The position numbers were made by a program, and so were the translations under genes. Shown here piece by piece: positions 7,314 through 14,593 of a DNA stretch of 15,813 nucleotides. The notes below the pieces were generated by a model, which ran no database searches, had not been told where the DNA came from, and worked only from the letters and a program-made list of their open reading frames with translations. Every line of letters starts with the position of its first letter. Position 1 is the first letter of the stretch. The stretch is from DASVHS01 sp036390755 (lineage in GTDB: Bacteria; Acidobacteriota; Thermoanaerobaculia; Gp7-AA8). The stretch lies in the NCBI GenBank assembly GCA_036390755.1, contig DASWBH010000078.1:1-15813 (forward strand), written 5' to 3'.

Positions 7314-7969
7314 TTCTCGAGGATGATGCCGAAGCGGAACGGGAAGTACTTCAGGACTTGCGATTTCGGCGAGCCCACGCGCGCAGCAACGCTGCGCGCT
7401 TCGTCGACCGTGTAGCCGCGCCGGATCGAGCCCGGCGCATCCGACCGCGTGATCCTGCCGACGAGTCGCAGCGCGGCGAGGAAGAGGGTGAACGCCAGCG
7501 GAAGATAGTGCCGCCGCGTATCCGTCATGGCAACTCCCCGCCGCGCGACGCGAAGCGCCTCGCGGAGGATCTCCGCATTCGTCGCCGGATCGAAATGATG
7601 GAAGAAGTGCGATGACGTGATCACATCGATCGAGCCGCTCCGGAACGGAAGGAACTGCGCGTCGCCCACGACTCTTCGCGATCTCGACTGCTCGCGCAGA
7701 TAAAGCAAGTGATCGATCTTGAAGTCGAGCGCGATCCGAAGGACGTCGCCGGGAACGCTGTCGACGAGATCGGCCGTCCCGGCGCCAAGGTCCAGCACCG
7801 AGCGCACGTTGCCGAAACGGCGCAGCATCCGGCGATACGTCGTCAGACCGCCGGCATACCGGTTGAATCGCCGGAGATCGCGCAGCGAGCGCTCCATGTC
7901 GGCGCGCGGCGCATCGTCCTCGTCGAGAAGCTCCGGCTCGTCGAGGCGTTTTGGCGTCAGCAGCGACAC
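7310..7969 (-). CDS. Class I SAM-dependent methyltransferase
   Basis: The protein has 219 residues from a GTG at 7969, two bases after the ketosynthase stop; a longer frame upstream would run inside the ketosynthase gene, and the N-terminus RLDEPELLDEDDAPRADMERSLRDLRRFNR is typical for this family, so the GTG is preferred over the ATG at 7897. Motif I is SVLDLGAGTADL, followed by IALDFKIDHLLYL and VITSSHFFHHF, the usual acidic and post-motif pattern. The type is often found beside polyketide synthases and geranylgeranyl-reductase-like enzymes. It overlaps the FAD enzyme by 4 bases. It probably methylates the product of the neighbouring ketosynthase, which is inference from position. Confidence 0.88.
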   Translation of the reverse strand: MSLLTPKRLDEPELLDEDDAPRADMERSLRDLRRFNRYAGGLTTYRRMLRRFGNVRSVLDLGAGTADLVDSVPGDVLRIALDFKIDHLLYLREQSRSRRVVGDAQFLPFRSGSIDVITSSHFFHHFDPATNAEILREALRVARRGVAMTDTRRHYLPLAFTLFLAALRLVGRITRSDAPGSIRRGYTVDEARSVAARVGSPKSQVLKYFPFRFGIILEK

Positions 7970-7971
7970 GA

Positions 7972-9219
7972 TCAGTATCGCTTCAGGACCAGTGCCGAGT
8001 TCTTCGACCCGAACGCGATCGTGTTGCACACGGCCGCATTCACATGCGTCCGGCGGCCGAGGTCGGGAACGTAGTCGAGATCGCACTCGGGGTCGGGCTG
8101 ATCGAGATTGATCGTCGGCGGCAGCACGTCATCGCGCATGGCCATGAGCGTCGCCGCGACTCCCGCCGCGCCGCACGCGCCCTGAGGATGCCCGATCATC
8201 GACTTCGTCGCAGAGCCGGCGAGCTTCCACGCGTGCTTTCCGAACGCCAGCTTCACCGCGCGCGTCTCGACGCGGTCGTTCAGGTCCGTCGACGTGCCGT
8301 GGTAGTTGAGGTACTCGACCTCGCTCGCGTCGATCCCGGCGTCTTTCATCGCCAGTTTCATCGCGCGCGCAGGCTCCTCGCCGGAGTCGTCCATGCGCAC
8401 GCGGTGGTACGCGTCGCACGTCGATCCGTAACCGGCGACTTCGGCGTAGATCTTTGCGCCGCGCGCGCGAGCGGTCGATTCGCGCTCCGCAACAAACATC
8501 CACGCGCCCTCGCCGAGGACGAAGCCGTCGCGGTTGCGCGTGAACGGGCGCGAAGCGAGCTCGGGGCAGTGATTGAACGCGCTGGCCACGATCCGCATGA
8601 TGCAGAAGCCGGTCATGATCCCTTCGGTGATGGCCGCGTCAGCGCCGCCGGTGATCACGTAATCGCAGACTCCGAGTTTGAGATTGCGGTACGCGTAGCC
8701 GATCGCGTCGGTCGACGAGGTGCAGCCCGTCGAGATCAGATGCGAGAAGCCGTGGAAGTCGTAGGCCATCGAGATCTCGGACGCGAGCGTGCCGATGGTG
8801 CCGGACGGAATCGCGTACACCGAAGCCTGCTTGACCGCGCCCCTGTACCAGAGCTCGTACATGCGCTCGCTGAACTCGATCGCGCCGCCGCCCGATCCGA
8901 GCATCACGCCGATCGACTGCCGCGTCTCCAGGTCGAGCTGCGCAGGATCGATCTTCGCGTCGCGCAGCGCTTCATCGGTCGCGGCGACGGCGAGAGGCAC
9001 GACGCGGCCGACGTGCTTCATGTTCTTCGAATCGATCCACACCGCCGGATCGAAATCGACCTCGGCTGCGACCCGGGAGGGGAGCTCGCTGGCGTCGAAG
9101 TGGCTGATGGTGCGCACGCCGCTCTTGCCGCTCGCGAGAGCTGTGAAGTAGTTATCCCGACCGACGCCGTTCGGGCTCATGACGCCGATGCCGGTAATGA
9201 CGATCTTTTCGTTATTCAT
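7972..9219 (-). CDS. Beta-ketoacyl-ACP synthase, FabF-like (KAS II family)
   Basis: The protein has 415 residues, the normal length for KAS I/II. The nucleophile is in STGCTSSTDA (Cys166), the first histidine in NYHGTSTD (His308), and the second in TKSMIGHPQGACGAAG (Lys339, His344), so the Cys-His-His triad is complete and Claisen condensation of acyl-ACP with malonyl-ACP is expected. The C-terminal gatekeeper loop, usually GFGGTN in FabF, reads AFGSKN (402-407), and the histidine-flanking region differs from housekeeping FabF. Together with the operon (methyltransferase, FAD enzyme, LON protein) this points to a dedicated pathway rather than bulk fatty acid synthesis. No acyl carrier protein or ketoreductase is present in the window. 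Start at ATG 9219 lacks a clear Shine-Dalgarno sequence. Confidence 0.93.
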   Translation of the reverse strand: MNNEKIVITGIGVMSPNGVGRDNYFTALASGKSGVRTISHFDASELPSRVAAEVDFDPAVWIDSKNMKHVGRVVPLAVAATDEALRDAKIDPAQLDLETRQSIGVMLGSGGGAIEFSERMYELWYRGAVKQASVYAIPSGTIGTLASEISMAYDFHGFSHLISTGCTSSTDAIGYAYRNLKLGVCDYVITGGADAAITEGIMTGFCIMRIVASAFNHCPELASRPFTRNRDGFVLGEGAWMFVAERESTARARGAKIYAEVAGYGSTCDAYHRVRMDDSGEEPARAMKLAMKDAGIDASEVEYLNYHGTSTDLNDRVETRAVKLAFGKHAWKLAGSATKSMIGHPQGACGAAGVAATLMAMRDDVLPPTINLDQPDPECDLDYVPDLGRRTHVNAAVCNTIAFGSKNSALVLKRY

Positions 9220-9350
9220 CGGGTGCGATCACGCGGAACAGGTAATGCAAGCCAAACATTGCATTGCTATCTACCTTTCGATACAGCGAATTCCTAACCA
9301 TCGGTGACTTTTCGTCGCGTTTGTTCGTGATACCCTTTCTTCCACCCAAA
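9220..9350. promoter_or_regulatory. Divergent intergenic region with dyad AATGCAA-N8-TTGCATT
   Basis: This 131-base gap is the only space between the ketosynthase operon (minus) and the BTAD-receiver gene (plus), so it must hold both promoters. It is more AT-rich than the genes. A perfect 7-bp inverted repeat lies at 9244-9250 and 9259-9265 with 8 bases between, which could be an operator for a dimeric regulator, possibly the adjacent BTAD protein. No convincing -35/-10 pair can be assigned by eye. Confidence 0.45.
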
Positions 9351-10517
9351 ATGCCCTTGCTGACCATCCGTCTCCTCGGAGACTTCAGCGCGCTCGACCA
9401 TCGCGGAAACACGTTATCGATCGGCAACGCGCGGCTGAACGCGCTGATCGCGTATCTCGCGCTGCACCTCGAAGAGGGTGGCACGGTCTCGGAAGTCGGC
9501 GATCTCATGTTCGGTGACGCTTCAGCCACGATCCAGGTTGCCGATCTCGTCGGCGAGCTGCGATATGCAATGCGCTACTTCCCGGCGGAACTGATTTTCG
9601 TCTCGCGCGAGTCGCTTCGGTTTAACTCCGAGGCGGTCAGCGTGGACGCCGTGGAGTTCGAGGCGCTCGCGACGAGTGCGGCCATCAATCACACGCGCGA
9701 AGCGGCGGAACTCTACACCGGTAATCTCCTCGAGAACTACAGCAGCGGCATCGAGAAGTTCGACGAATGGTTGCGCGAGCAGCGCCTGCGCTACTGGCGC
9801 GCGGCCGTCGGAGTGTTCGGCCGGCTGCTCGCCGCGCAGATCAACGCCGGCTGGTGGGAGCGCGCGGTCGAGACGGCCGGACGCCTGCTGACGCTCGATC
9901 CGTCGCAGGAAGTCGTGCACCGGACACTGATGCGCCTGCAGCTCGAACAGGGCCGCCCCGATGCGGCGCTGCGGCGTTACCAGGAGTGCGCCGACATTCT
10001 TCATCGGCAGTTCGGACGCACGCCGAGCGCGGAGACCGAGCGCGTGCGCGCCGAGATCCGTGAGGCGCTGGAGCGTTCGCCTGCGCCACGCGAGCTGCTC
10101 CGGAACCCGCTGGCTGTCCCGGTCCTCATCCTTCTGGTCGAAGACGACATGGTGTCCTCGGCGCTCGTCGAGGGATTTCTAATCGAGGCCGGTTACGAGG
10201 TCGTCTGCGTCGCCGACGGCGCGGACGCGTTGATCGAGATCGGCCGCCGCAAATTCGATCTGATCATCCTCGACGTGAACATCCCGACGCTCGACGGTCT
10301 CCGGCTGTTCGAGATCATGATCCAGAAGGGCATCGAGACGCCGGCCGTGTTCATCACCGGCGTTGCGGGGCCTGAAGCCGAGGCGCGCAGTCTGGAGATG
10401 GGCGCGGCGGACTTTCTGCGGAAGCCGCTGCGGAAAGAGATTCTTCTTCCGCGGATCCGCACGATCCTGCAGCATCAGCACCGCACTGCCACACCGCGGC
10501 GGCGCAACGGCGACTGA
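9351..10517 (+). CDS. SARP-like transcriptional regulator: winged-helix plus BTAD plus C-terminal receiver domain
   Basis: The protein has 388 residues from ATG 9351; the frame is open upstream to 9264, but LLTIRLLGDFSAL is the standard start of SARP-type regulators, so the shorter start is chosen. Residues 1-105 form a winged-helix-like domain ending SVDAVEFEAL. Residues 105-245 are a bacterial transcriptional activator domain (BTAD) of helical TPR-like repeats (EKFDEWLREQRLRYW, ERAVETAGRLLTLDP, GRPDAALRRYQE). Residues 258-375 are a receiver domain with acidic VEDD (263-266), phospho-acceptor D308 in LIILDVNIP, T336 and K358. The receiver sits at the C-terminus, the reverse of most response regulators. 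It is nine bases before the hybrid kinase gene, a likely partner. SARP proteins usually activate secondary-metabolite genes, fitting the divergent ketosynthase operon as a target. Confidence 0.9.
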   Translation: MPLLTIRLLGDFSALDHRGNTLSIGNARLNALIAYLALHLEEGGTVSEVGDLMFGDASATIQVADLVGELRYAMRYFPAELIFVSRESLRFNSEAVSVDAVEFEALATSAAINHTREAAELYTGNLLENYSSGIEKFDEWLREQRLRYWRAAVGVFGRLLAAQINAGWWERAVETAGRLLTLDPSQEVVHRTLMRLQLEQGRPDAALRRYQECADILHRQFGRTPSAETERVRAEIREALERSPAPRELLRNPLAVPVLILLVEDDMVSSALVEGFLIEAGYEVVCVADGADALIEIGRRKFDLIILDVNIPTLDGLRLFEIMIQKGIETPAVFITGVAGPEAEARSLEMGAADFLRKPLRKEILLPRIRTILQHQHRTATPRRRNGD

Positions 10518-10526
10518 CCGCATCCC

Positions 10527-12497
10527 ATGCCGGACATCGTTCTGCTCCGCATCGTGCTCGTGCTCCTCGCTTTTTCCGGCGTTGCGGTTGCGCTGCATGT
10601 CATCCGCGTCATGCGAACGCGGCGCCGCCACATGCGCGACACGATGCAGATGCTCCGCGAAGCGAATGCCAAGCTTCGCGAACAATCGGCGGAACTTGTC
10701 GAAGCTCAATCGCACGCAGAAGAGGCGAGCGCTGCGAAAAGCGAGTTCCTCGCGCACATGTCGCACGAGATGCGCACGCCGCTGCACGGCGTCATCGGCA
10801 TGCTGCAGCTCGCCATCGACGACGAGAACTCGCCGCGCCGCGCGCGCCAGCTGGACATGGCCCGACGCTCGGCCGAGTCGCTGCTCGCGACGATCGAAGA
10901 CATTCTCGACTTCTCGAAGATCGAGGCGCGCAGGATCGAGCTCGAGCCGGTCTACTTCTCGATCCGCGACCTCGTAAACGAGACGGTGAAGCCGCTCGGC
11001 GTCACCGCGGCGACGAAAGGCCTGGTGCTGTCGGCCGGCGTCGCCCCGAACGTGCCCGATTCCGTATGGGGCGATCCGGTCCGCATCCGCCAGATCATCG
11101 TCAACCTGATCGGCAACGCCATCAAGTTCACGGACTCCGGTGAGGTCTCTCTTCGCGTCTCGGCTGCCGGCGACCGCGTGCTCTTCGAAGTGCGCGACAC
11201 CGGCATCGGCATTCCGGAAGGACAGCGCGAGACGATCTTCCAGCCATTCGCCCAGGGCGGCGATTCCCGCACCCGGGCAGGCACAGGCCTCGGACTGGCG
11301 ATCGTGGCGCGGCTCGTCGACGCGATGGACGGTCACCTCGACCTGCAGAGCGAAACCGGCGCAGGTACGACGATCTCGATCGGCCTGCCGCTCGCGTCCG
11401 ACAGTTTTGCCTCCGGCACGCGGCGCCCGCGGCGCGATCTGGCCGGGCGATCGGCGCTGCTCGTCGAGCCGAACGCCACGTCGCGCGCGTTCATCACCGA
11501 GATGCTCGCGAGCGCCGGACTGGAGGTCATCGCGTGCGCGTCGGTCGCGGAGATCGTGCCGCGTCGTTACGCGTGTGCGATCTCGGCCGATGAGTCGATT
11601 GCGATCGAGCCCGCGATCATCATCACTTCGCCGCTCTCGTCAGTCTCCGACGAGCGGATTCGCGTGACGCGCCCGGTCGCCGAGCGCGAGCTCCTCGAAG
11701 CCATCGGCACCGCCCTCGGGCTCAACGCAAAGCGGACGACTGCGCCGCTCATGCGCCAGCGCGTGAACGCCGCCGGGCTGCACGTGCTCGTCGCCGAAGA
11801 CGAGATCGTGAGCCAGGAGTTCGCGGCCGAGGCGTTGCGGCGCCTGATGCATCACGTGACGCTCGTTTCCGATGGCGCGGAAGCGCTCGAGCGGCTCGCT
11901 CACGAGAACTTCGATCTCGTTTTCATGGACGTGCAGATGCCGCGCATCGACGGACTGGAAGCGACGCGCCGGTTCCGCGAAACGGAAAAGGGGCGCCGCA
12001 CGCCCGTCATTGCGCTGACAGCGCACTCGCGGCGCGACGATCGCGCGCGCTGCCTCGAAGCGGGCATGGACGCCGTGCTCACGAAGCCGATCGACCTCAG
12101 GAAACTCGAGGAAATGGTTCGCTCGTTCACGGCCGCCGAGCCGATCGTGAACGCCGTCGGCGGAAACGTGAAGCTGCTCGAACGAGTGCGTACTGCCTTC
12201 GCGAAACAGACGCCGGCGCTGCTGCTTCAGATCCGCGACGCGATCGACAAGAAGGACAGCGGCGCCCTTTATCAGGGTGCGCACAAGATCAAAGGTGCTG
12301 TGAGCAACTTCGAAGGCGATCCGTCGTTCGACCTGTCGGTGCTGCTGGAGACCGCGGCGCGCGAGAGCGACTTCGGTCGCGCGGCCACGCTGCTGCGGCG
12401 CCTCGAGCCCGCGGTGAACGCGCTCGAACAGCGGATCAGCGCAGCGGTGAGCTACTCCTCGGCCAACGCGACGCCGTCCTCGACGCTCTTGAGGTGA
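10527..12497 (+). CDS. Hybrid histidine kinase (HisKA-HATPase-pseudoreceiver-receiver-HPt)
   Basis: The protein has 656 residues. One membrane segment (about 4-27) is followed by a coiled coil (36-72). HisKA has the phospho-histidine in HMSHEMRTP (His80). HATPase has N197, G1 DTGIGIP (224-230) and G2 GTGLGL (252-257). A first receiver-like segment (305-395) keeps LLVEP but has no recognisable phospho-aspartate and TRPV in place of the lysine motif, so it is probably inactive. The second receiver is complete (EDE 424-426, D468, T498, K520). An HPt domain ends the protein with His586 in GAHKIKGAVSNF. This is a BarA-type phosphorelay but with no periplasmic sensor loop. The D468 to H586 relay could feed the adjacent BTAD-receiver protein. 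Its last 46 bases overlap rex on the other strand. Confidence 0.94.
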   Translation: MPDIVLLRIVLVLLAFSGVAVALHVIRVMRTRRRHMRDTMQMLREANAKLREQSAELVEAQSHAEEASAAKSEFLAHMSHEMRTPLHGVIGMLQLAIDDENSPRRARQLDMARRSAESLLATIEDILDFSKIEARRIELEPVYFSIRDLVNETVKPLGVTAATKGLVLSAGVAPNVPDSVWGDPVRIRQIIVNLIGNAIKFTDSGEVSLRVSAAGDRVLFEVRDTGIGIPEGQRETIFQPFAQGGDSRTRAGTGLGLAIVARLVDAMDGHLDLQSETGAGTTISIGLPLASDSFASGTRRPRRDLAGRSALLVEPNATSRAFITEMLASAGLEVIACASVAEIVPRRYACAISADESIAIEPAIIITSPLSSVSDERIRVTRPVAERELLEAIGTALGLNAKRTTAPLMRQRVNAAGLHVLVAEDEIVSQEFAAEALRRLMHHVTLVSDGAEALERLAHENFDLVFMDVQMPRIDGLEATRRFRETEKGRRTPVIALTAHSRRDDRARCLEAGMDAVLTKPIDLRKLEEMVRSFTAAEPIVNAVGGNVKLLERVRTAFAKQTPALLLQIRDAIDKKDSGALYQGAHKIKGAVSNFEGDPSFDLSVLLETAARESDFGRAATLLRRLEPAVNALEQRISAAVSYSSANATPSSTLLR

Positions 12498-13126
12498 TAC
12501 GAGAGCGACTCGAGGTTGATCCGCAGATCGACCGACTTTACTTTCACGCCGCTGCGCAGACGGATCTGCACTGCTGCGAAATTCAGTACGGCCGACACGC
12601 CCGCATCAGCCAATTCGTCGTAGACGCGCTGCGCGTTCTCGGCGTTGACGGCGATGATGCCGATCTCCACGGCTTCGGCGCGCACGATGTCAGCCATCTT
12701 CGCGGCGTTGATGACCGTGATCCCGCTGCGCGACATGCGCCCGACGCGCTCCGGATCAGTATCGAACATCGCCACGATGTGGAAGCCGTTGCTGTTGAAC
12801 CCGCGATAGTCGGCCAGCGCCATGCCGAGGTTCCCGGCGCCGACGATGATGATGTTGCGCGTCCTGTCGATGCCGAGCGTCCGGATCAGCTGCTCTTTCA
12901 GTTGGGAGACGTTGTAGCCGACGCCGCGCGTTCCGAACTCGCCGAAGTAGGCGAGGTCCTTCCGGATCTGCGCCGAGTTGAGGTGAAAGCGCGAGGCCAG
13001 CTCGTGCGACGAGACGGTGCGCTGATTGATCGATTCGAGATACGTGAGACAGCGCAGATAAACGGACAGGCGGCCGGTCGTCAGTTCCGAAATCGCCTCG
13101 CGGTCCGGGGCCGCCTTGTCGCTCAT
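12452..13126 (-). CDS. rex: Redox-sensing transcriptional repressor Rex
   Basis: The protein has 224 residues, the usual length. Residues 1-85 are the winged-helix DNA-binding domain, with the recognition region NSAQIRKDLAYFGEFGTRG (50-68). The Rossmann NAD(H)-binding domain has IIIVGAGNLGMALADY (92-107) and an acidic strand end at MFDTD (120-124). The C-terminal domain-swapped helix ends LKSVEDGVALAEE. Rex represses respiratory and fermentative genes when NAD+ is high and is released by NADH. Here it starts 3 bases after the nuoN stop, so it is co-transcribed with complex I genes, a natural target in other bacteria. Its 3' end overlaps the hybrid kinase gene by 46 bases, tail to tail. Confidence 0.97.
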   Translation of the reverse strand: MSDKAAPDREAISELTTGRLSVYLRCLTYLESINQRTVSSHELASRFHLNSAQIRKDLAYFGEFGTRGVGYNVSQLKEQLIRTLGIDRTRNIIIVGAGNLGMALADYRGFNSNGFHIVAMFDTDPERVGRMSRSGITVINAAKMADIVRAEAVEIGIIAVNAENAQRVYDELADAGVSAVLNFAAVQIRLRSGVKVKSVDLRINLESLSYHLKSVEDGVALAEE

Positions 13127-13129
13127 GCG

Positions 13130-14593
13130 CTATCGGTGCAACTGCAACATCTCTCTCGCCGCAGTTCCGGCCATGTTGAACAGAGGCGTCGGAAAGAGTC
13201 CCACGAGCAGGATTCCGATCATCGAGATGGCCAACGCTCCTGTCGCAAACACTCCCGCTACCGGCGTCGCGTACCCTGCGGCAGGCTCCTTCATGTAGAG
13301 GTAATACACGACGCGCAGGTAGTAATACACCGAAAAGATGCTCGTGACGATACCCACGAGCGCGACCGTGAGATGTCCTGATTCAATCGCAGTCTTGAAG
13401 ATGTAGAACTTCGAGATGAAGCCGGCCGTCGGCGGAAGTCCGGACAGCGAAAACATGCAGATCGTCAGGGCCAGACCGTAGAACGGGCGGCGGAATCCGA
13501 GGCCGGCGATGTCGTCGAGCGTCTGCGGATCGTTCTGGTTCTTCGCCAGCATCGAGACCACGCCGAAGGCGCCGATGTTCATCAGAGCGTAGACGACGGT
13601 GTAGACAGCGATCGCGGCGACGGCGTCTTCCTGCAGCGTAAGCAATGCGATCGTCATGTAGCCGACGTGCGCGATTCCGGAGTAGGCGAGCATGCGCTTG
13701 AGATCGCGCTGCACGATCGCCACGGCGTTGCCGACGATCATCGACAGGATCGACAGCGCCGCGACCATCCGCATCCACGAGTTGTGCTGCAGCATCGGCG
13801 TCATCGCCAGGAAGATGCGGATGAGCGCGATGAGCGTCGCGGCTTTCGGCGCGACTGAGAGCCAGCCCGCCACCGGCGTGGGCGCGCCCTGGTAGACATC
13901 GGGAGCCCACGGGTGGAACGGCGCAAGCGCCAGCTTGAACCCGAAGCCGGACATCAGCAGCACGAAGGCGATGGCGAGCAGCGGGTTCTTGCCGTCAGCC
14001 GTTGCGAAATAGTCGGCCATGAGCGGGATGCGCGTCGACTGCGTCGCGCCGTAGAACAGCGCGGTTCCGTAGAGGATGAAGCCCGTCGCGAACGCGCCCA
14101 TGAGGAAGTACTTGAGACTGGCTTCGTTCGAGATGGGAAGCCGCCGCTGATAGCCGACGAGCACGAAGATGCAGATCGAGAGGATCTCGAGGCCGAGGAT
14201 GATGATGAGGAGGTCGAGCCCTTTGGCCATCATCATCATTCCGACCGTGCCCCAAAGAAGGAGCGCGTAGAACTCGCCGCCTTCGATCCCTTCGCGCTCG
14301 AGGTAGTCGTGAGCGAACAGCGCCGCGAGCGTCGCCGCGAGCAGGAACGTGAGGTCGAAGACGAGCGTGATGCCGCTGACCTGATACGTGCCGCCGAAGA
14401 ACGTGCCGCCGTGCAGCAGCGTCTCGGACCACATCGTGACGATCAGAATGATGAGCGCTAGCCACGCCGTGGCGCTGCGCGCGCGCGGCACGAAAGCGTC
14501 GAACAGGATCAGCAGCATGCCGCCGGCGGAGAGGATGATCTCGGGAAGAATCGCGTTGACCCAGCCCGGCTCGAGGATCGGGTGGAGGTTCAC
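13130..14593 (-). CDS. nuoN: NADH-quinone oxidoreductase subunit N
   Basis: The protein has 487 residues, the normal length, with about 14 membrane helices. It is one of the antiporter-like, proton-pumping subunits of complex I. The conserved helix-5 glutamate is E136 in LGLEILSI, K220 sits before PFHPWAPDVYQGAPTPVAG (225-243), and K250 follows in the next helix, matching the proton-channel residues of the family. LSGLPPTAGFISKFYIF marks the later channel. Translation starts at a GTG (14593) that overlaps the nuoM stop as GTGA, behind a strong GGAGGAG site at 14601-14607. It is followed 3 bases later by rex. Confidence 0.96.
   Translation of the reverse strand: MNLHPILEPGWVNAILPEIILSAGGMLLILFDAFVPRARSATAWLALIILIVTMWSETLLHGGTFFGGTYQVSGITLVFDLTFLLAATLAALFAHDYLEREGIEGGEFYALLLWGTVGMMMMAKGLDLLIIILGLEILSICIFVLVGYQRRLPISNEASLKYFLMGAFATGFILYGTALFYGATQSTRIPLMADYFATADGKNPLLAIAFVLLMSGFGFKLALAPFHPWAPDVYQGAPTPVAGWLSVAPKAATLIALIRIFLAMTPMLQHNSWMRMVAALSILSMIVGNAVAIVQRDLKRMLAYSGIAHVGYMTIALLTLQEDAVAAIAVYTVVYALMNIGAFGVVSMLAKNQNDPQTLDDIAGLGFRRPFYGLALTICMFSLSGLPPTAGFISKFYIFKTAIESGHLTVALVGIVTSIFSVYYYLRVVYYLYMKEPAAGYATPVAGVFATGALAISMIGILLVGLFPTPLFNMAGTAAREMLQLHR

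Noticed and set aside
7951..9297. 448-codon open frame on the plus strand
   Set aside because: It lies fully antisense to the ketosynthase gene, and its product is arginine-, histidine- and aspartate-rich without recognisable domains, as expected from GC-rich codon periodicity.
9264..9350. Longer N-terminus for the BTAD-receiver regulator
   Set aside because: SARP-type proteins begin right at the LLTIRLLGDF strand, and the extension would consume most of the divergent promoter region.
10179..11336. 385-codon open frame on the minus strand
   Set aside because: It is antisense to the BTAD-receiver and hybrid kinase genes, both with clear domains; its composition is that of a shadow frame.
12494..13381. 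295-codon open frame on the plus strand
   Set aside because: It is antisense to rex and the end of nuoN, with no recognisable motifs.
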